DNA of 56,379 nucleotides from Actinacidiphila glaucinigra. Lineage in GTDB: Bacteria; Actinomycetota; Actinomycetes; Streptomycetales; Streptomycetaceae. Both the position numbers and the translations under genes were made by a program. Within the stretch, counting starts at the first letter, position 1. Each line of letters opens with the position of its first letter. Location: positions 1 to 56,379 of the forward strand of contig NZ_FZOF01000041.1 of assembly GCF_900188405.1 (NCBI RefSeq), in the 5' to 3' direction. Below are positions 53,250 through 56,379 of this stretch, one piece after another. The notes under the pieces were generated by a model that was not told the origin of the DNA, made no database searches, and was given only the letters and a program-made list of their open reading frames with translations.

Positions 53250-55400
53250 ATGAGGGTCGAGGGCCGTCGGCATCGGCGGGTGTGGCAGGCAGTGGGCTGG
53301 GTTGGCGGAGCCGTGGTGGTGGTGCTTGTGCTCATTACCTGGCGGCAGTTGTCTCGGGGGGACTTTGAACCGCAGGACGCTGCCAGCCTCTGGGGACCAC
53401 CCCTCGGCATCGCAGGTCTCTTGGTTGCTGTCCTGGCCCTACGCAAGCCGTCGGAGGGCAACACCGCCGACCTCGTCCGTACATGGGCCGCTACCCTTGC
53501 TGCCTTGGTCGTCTCAGGTGAGGGCCGGATCTACAACCAGCTGCTGGGCGACGACACTGTTCCCATCGACCTCGCCTACACCCTCCAGGCGGTCCCCGGC
53601 CGCGCTGCCACCGCACCCTTGCACGGCCGTCTCCTGTCCACCCCTACCCCTGCCTCATCACTGGTGCTTCCGCCCTCGCATCCGGCGGGAGGAACGCCAG
53701 ATGTGGCCGCGTACTGGCGTCAGGTCCAGCCCCAACGCTTGGTGGTCACCGGGCCGGCCGGAGCCGGCAAGACCGTCTTCGCCCTCGCCCTGATCCTCGC
53801 GTTGCTCAAGGACCGCACCGACACCGATCCGGTCCCGGTCCGGGTCCCGGTCTCACTGTGGGACAGCACCACGCCTCTGGAAGCCTTCCTGACCCAGCGC
53901 CTGATCGAGGCTTACGGCTGGCCGAAGGCGCAGGCGGCGGCTCTGGTGGAGCACGGCATGGTTCTGCCAGTGCTGGACGGCTTGGACGAGATGGACCCGA
54001 CCCTGTTCGACGGGAACCCTGACCCAGACGCGCCTCGTGCCCGGGCGGTACTGGAGAAGCTGGACGGCTACCGGGTGCGGGGCGAGCCTGGGCCGTTGGT
54101 GCTGACCTGCCGCACCGCCCATCTGCAGGCCCTGACCGCCCGTGGGCCCCTGCGCGACTCGGTCCAGGTCACCCTCGCCCCTGTCAGTCCTGCCCACGCT
54201 GTGAGGTACCTGACCACTCGCGCCCAGGATCGGACCCGCTGGCAGCCCCTGATCGATCACTTGAATGCGCATCCCGGCGGCGAACTGGCGACGCTGCTGT
54301 CCACGCCCTGGCGGCTGTGCCTGACCGCCACGGTTTACCACGACGACGGCAACCCCGACGAACTCACCACCCACGCCACCGCTCAAGACCTCGACCAGCA
54401 CTTGCTGGCCCGCTTCATCCCCGCGACCACCCGCCTCCACCGCCACCCCCGTACGAGGCTCGGTTGGCAACGGACTTACCGCCCCGAACAGGTCCACCGA
54501 TGGCTGCACCACCTCACCCGCTCCCTCACCCACACAGCAAGGTTCACCGGTACGTCTGTTCTGATCAGCGTGCGAACCGACCTAGTTCTGCACGAGCTAT
54601 GGCCGCTGGCCGGCCGCACCCGCGTCCGGATTGTCGAAGTCACACTTACCGCCAGCGCAATGGTCCTTGTTGCCTTCCTGGCCTGGGCGACCTTTTTCCG
54701 TTCCGCACCTGTAGAAGTGATCTTCCCGCCGGCCGTCCTAGCTGTGACGTATCTTGCGAGAGAGGGTGACACGTCACCGGGTCGGCTGGGGTTCTCCAGA
54801 CCTGCCATCCCAGGCTCTGTCTTGGCGACCGCGTTGTTTGGCGCGTTGCTTGGCGCGGTGGTTTTCGGGGTGGGGGGCGGGCTGATGTTCGGGCTGGCGC
54901 GCGGGCTGATGCTTGGGCTGTTGGGCGGGTTCGTGTTCGCGCTGAGCCATGTGTTGTTCATGGGGTCGGTAGCACCGCCGGCCAAGGAGGCGCGCCCGTG
55001 GGCGCTCCTGCGAGACGACCTGGTGCTGAAACTGGTGGTCGGACTAGCGCTCGGGCTGATGTTCGGGCTGCTGTTTGGGTTGATGTTCGGACTCTTGGCA
55101 GGACTGGTAGGCGGCCCCGTGATCGGGCTGACGATGTTGCCGGGGGTGGGGGTGGGGAGTCTCCTGATGCGTCGTTACACGGCGTTCTTGCTGTGTTCCA
55201 CAGGGCACTTGCCGTTTCGGCTGGTGGTGTTCTTGGACTGGGCGTCTGAAGCGGGACTGCTGCGCTACGCCGGCCCTGCCTACCAATTTCGGCACCGCGA
55301 ACTTCAGCAGTGGCTGACCAGCCATCCTGAACCCATGACTGCTCCGCGGACGACGGATACGGACCCCCGGCCCGGGCAACGATGCGTGCCGGGCAGGTGA
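53250..55400 (+). CDS. Membrane NACHT NTPase
   Basis: Start at ATG 53250 (GGAGG just upstream); 716 residues. Two N-terminal membrane segments (WVGGAVVVVLVLITW; GIAGLLVAVLALR), a NACHT domain with P-loop VTGPAGAGKTVFALAL, Walker B VLPVLDGLDEMDP and LVLTCRTAHL, then a C-terminal membrane block rich in GLMFGL/GLMLGL repeats from about residue 530 to 650, and a short cytoplasmic tail. Similar NACHT proteins occur widely in Streptomyces; some bacterial NACHT proteins are antiviral. Confidence 0.85.
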   Translation: MRVEGRRHRRVWQAVGWVGGAVVVVLVLITWRQLSRGDFEPQDAASLWGPPLGIAGLLVAVLALRKPSEGNTADLVRTWAATLAALVVSGEGRIYNQLLGDDTVPIDLAYTLQAVPGRAATAPLHGRLLSTPTPASSLVLPPSHPAGGTPDVAAYWRQVQPQRLVVTGPAGAGKTVFALALILALLKDRTDTDPVPVRVPVSLWDSTTPLEAFLTQRLIEAYGWPKAQAAALVEHGMVLPVLDGLDEMDPTLFDGNPDPDAPRARAVLEKLDGYRVRGEPGPLVLTCRTAHLQALTARGPLRDSVQVTLAPVSPAHAVRYLTTRAQDRTRWQPLIDHLNAHPGGELATLLSTPWRLCLTATVYHDDGNPDELTTHATAQDLDQHLLARFIPATTRLHRHPRTRLGWQRTYRPEQVHRWLHHLTRSLTHTARFTGTSVLISVRTDLVLHELWPLAGRTRVRIVEVTLTASAMVLVAFLAWATFFRSAPVEVIFPPAVLAVTYLAREGDTSPGRLGFSRPAIPGSVLATALFGALLGAVVFGVGGGLMFGLARGLMLGLLGGFVFALSHVLFMGSVAPPAKEARPWALLRDDLVLKLVVGLALGLMFGLLFGLMFGLLAGLVGGPVIGLTMLPGVGVGSLLMRRYTAFLLCSTGHLPFRLVVFLDWASEAGLLRYAGPAYQFRHRELQQWLTSHPEPMTAPRTTDTDPRPGQRCVPGR
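54880..55110 (+). repeat. Internal GLMFGL-coding repeats
   Basis: Degenerate copies of GGGCTGATGTTCGGGCTG within the NACHT gene encode a Gly-Leu-Met-Phe membrane repeat (about 5 copies in two groups). Confidence 0.6.
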
Positions 55401-55401
55401 C

Positions 55402-55620
55402 CTGGTCGATCGTCCCTTCGACGCCGAGCGGCTGAACCGGTTGTGGGAGTTGCGGACTTCACCTACGCGGCTACCTGGGCCGGGACGGTCTATGTCGCAT
55501 CGTACGCGGATGCCTTCTCGCGCCGGATCCTGGGCCACAAACGACACCCGCTGACGGACCAGGTATCGAGGGCTCTATGGCGATGTGGACGGCCTCGGGA
55601 CCGGGTGCACTGCTCCTCGA
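55402..55620 (+). pseudogene. IS3-family transposase (rve) fragment
   Basis: Plus-strand frames give LVDRPFDAERLNRLW, then after a frameshift VADFTYAATWAGTVYVASYA and DAFSRRILGHK, the retroviral-integrase-type core of IS3 OrfB around the first catalytic Asp. Both ends are missing. It begins directly after the NACHT stop codon. Confidence 0.8.
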
Positions 55621-55692
55621 CAGCTGTTCCGGAATGGTCGCGCCTACGCCTGTGGCAGGAGACCTGCCGCTTCCTGCCACAGGCGCTTGAGG

Positions 55693-56358
55693 TCAGACCG
55701 TTGCCGGGACGGACTCTGCTGCTTCCGCCGCATTGCTGGTGTCGCCGTCCGAAGGGGTGATGGGGGTGTAGAAGACGCTGCCTTGCTGGCGGGTACGTTC
55801 GGCGAGGCCCTTGGCTACCAGCGACTCCAAGGCGTTGCGCACCACGGGCGCGCTCGGCGTGGTGCGATCGGGGTGCTGCTTGGCCAGGGCATCGACGAAG
55901 TCGCTGACCATGCGCGGTTCGCTGCTCGCGGCCAGTGTGCCGATGACCAGGCTGCGCAGTGTCGGCTCGGTGCTGGATCGTGAGGTAGCGGGCTTGGGCT
56001 TCCGGCCGTCCTTGGAAGCCATGGTCTTCTTCCCGGCCTTGCGGGCCGGCTCACCGGCCGACTTCTTCCGCCCGCGGGGACGGGGTACTGGCTGGGCCGA
56101 AGACGTCACCTTCGGCTCGTCGGCCCTGTTGCCAGAAGGCGCTTCACTTGCCGATTGCTCGGGCGTAGCCGCGCTTTGCGCACCGGCCACGGATTCCTGA
56201 AGCTGGGTCAGCCATGCCCGCTCTTGTTCGAGCTGCGCGAGCCGGTTCTGGAGGTCCGCCAACTGCACGCGGACCTTTTCCTGCTCGTTGGCGTTGTTGT
56301 CCAGGTCCTCTGCGAGACGCGTCGCATACCGGTCCTGAATGGTGTTGTTGTTGGACAC
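55693..56358 (-). CDS. Coiled-coil and winged-helix regulatory protein
   Basis: 221 residues from GTG 56358 with GAGGAG upstream. An N-terminal coiled coil (LADLQNRLAQLEQERAWL) is followed by a basic, Pro/Lys-rich linker (GRKKSAGEPARKAGKK) and a C-terminal winged helix of about 70 residues (SDFVDALAKQ, VVRNALESLVAKGLAERT, GSVFYTP). Looks like a DNA-binding protein common in actinomycetes. No known function. Confidence 0.65.
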   Translation of the reverse strand: MSNNNTIQDRYATRLAEDLDNNANEQEKVRVQLADLQNRLAQLEQERAWLTQLQESVAGAQSAATPEQSASEAPSGNRADEPKVTSSAQPVPRPRGRKKSAGEPARKAGKKTMASKDGRKPKPATSRSSTEPTLRSLVIGTLAASSEPRMVSDFVDALAKQHPDRTTPSAPVVRNALESLVAKGLAERTRQQGSVFYTPITPSDGDTSNAAEAAESVPATV

Positions 56359-56379
56359 GACAGCCGCTCCTCGTGTATC

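Noticed and set aside
54880..55110. Tandem repeats as a CRISPR or VNTR locus
   Set aside because: The repeats are in-frame membrane codons of the NACHT gene with no spacers.

Overview
High-GC actinobacterial DNA, almost certainly Streptomyces. This is supported by GC-rich third positions, GTG starts, ATGA overlaps, XRE-DUF5753/DUF397/HATPase regulator sets, DUF574-type methyltransferase, LAL and NB-ARC/TPR regulators, a BldN-like sigma fragment and many Streptomyces-type IS relics. The window looks like an accessory region holding two biosynthetic islands followed by regulatory and possible defence genes.

Region 1 (1-6792) is a small RiPP-like locus. The end of a short peptide gene carries lasso-leader-like motifs (YxxP, GxVxxxT) but stops exactly where a core would begin. 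It is followed by an asparagine-synthetase-type amidotransferase with a fused C-terminal PqqD/RRE-like domain, an AurF-type diiron N-oxygenase, an MFS exporter, a stand-alone PqqD-like protein, a nucleotidyltransferase and an ArsR regulator. No lasso B2 protease is seen.

Region 2 (about 6950-10940) is a mobile-element graveyard: an IS630 relic interrupted by an intact ISL3 element, two IS5 relics and an ISL3 relic.

Region 3 (10944-33758) is a phosphonate gene cluster. The minus-strand operon encodes a cupin, a MetRS-like enzyme, PEP mutase, phosphonopyruvate decarboxylase, an AEP transaminase, a large FAD/NAD(P) protein, a methyltransferase, a sarcosine-oxidase-like enzyme and a TauD-like dioxygenase. 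After an ISAs1 relic come two tandem NDP-kinase-like proteins. Across a roughly 1 kb bidirectional intergenic region runs a plus-strand operon: an A-T-C NRPS whose specificity code reads as threonine, a T-E NRPS, E1alpha, E1beta and E2 of a 2-oxoacid dehydrogenase, and a HAD protein lacking its nucleophile. I infer a route PEP -> phosphonopyruvate -> phosphonoacetaldehyde -> 2-aminoethylphosphonate, then oxidation, methylation and aminoacylation, with a Thr-containing NRPS part. The product is unknown. This cluster is the best candidate for an undescribed system.

Region 4 (33770-56379) holds a MITE-like insertion in a coiled-coil gene, a HATPase/DUF397/XRE regulator set around a perfect 26-bp palindrome, a DUF574 methyltransferase, sigma-like and zinc-finger/XRE regulators, a 41-residue DnaJ-type zinc peptide, an NB-ARC/TPR regulator, a truncated sigma factor, an Mrr-like nuclease fused to helical repeats, a B-lectin, a LAL regulator, a membrane NACHT NTPase, an IS3 relic and a coiled-coil/winged-helix protein. 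The nuclease and NACHT genes are plausible anti-phage candidates. No tRNA, rRNA or CRISPR array was seen.
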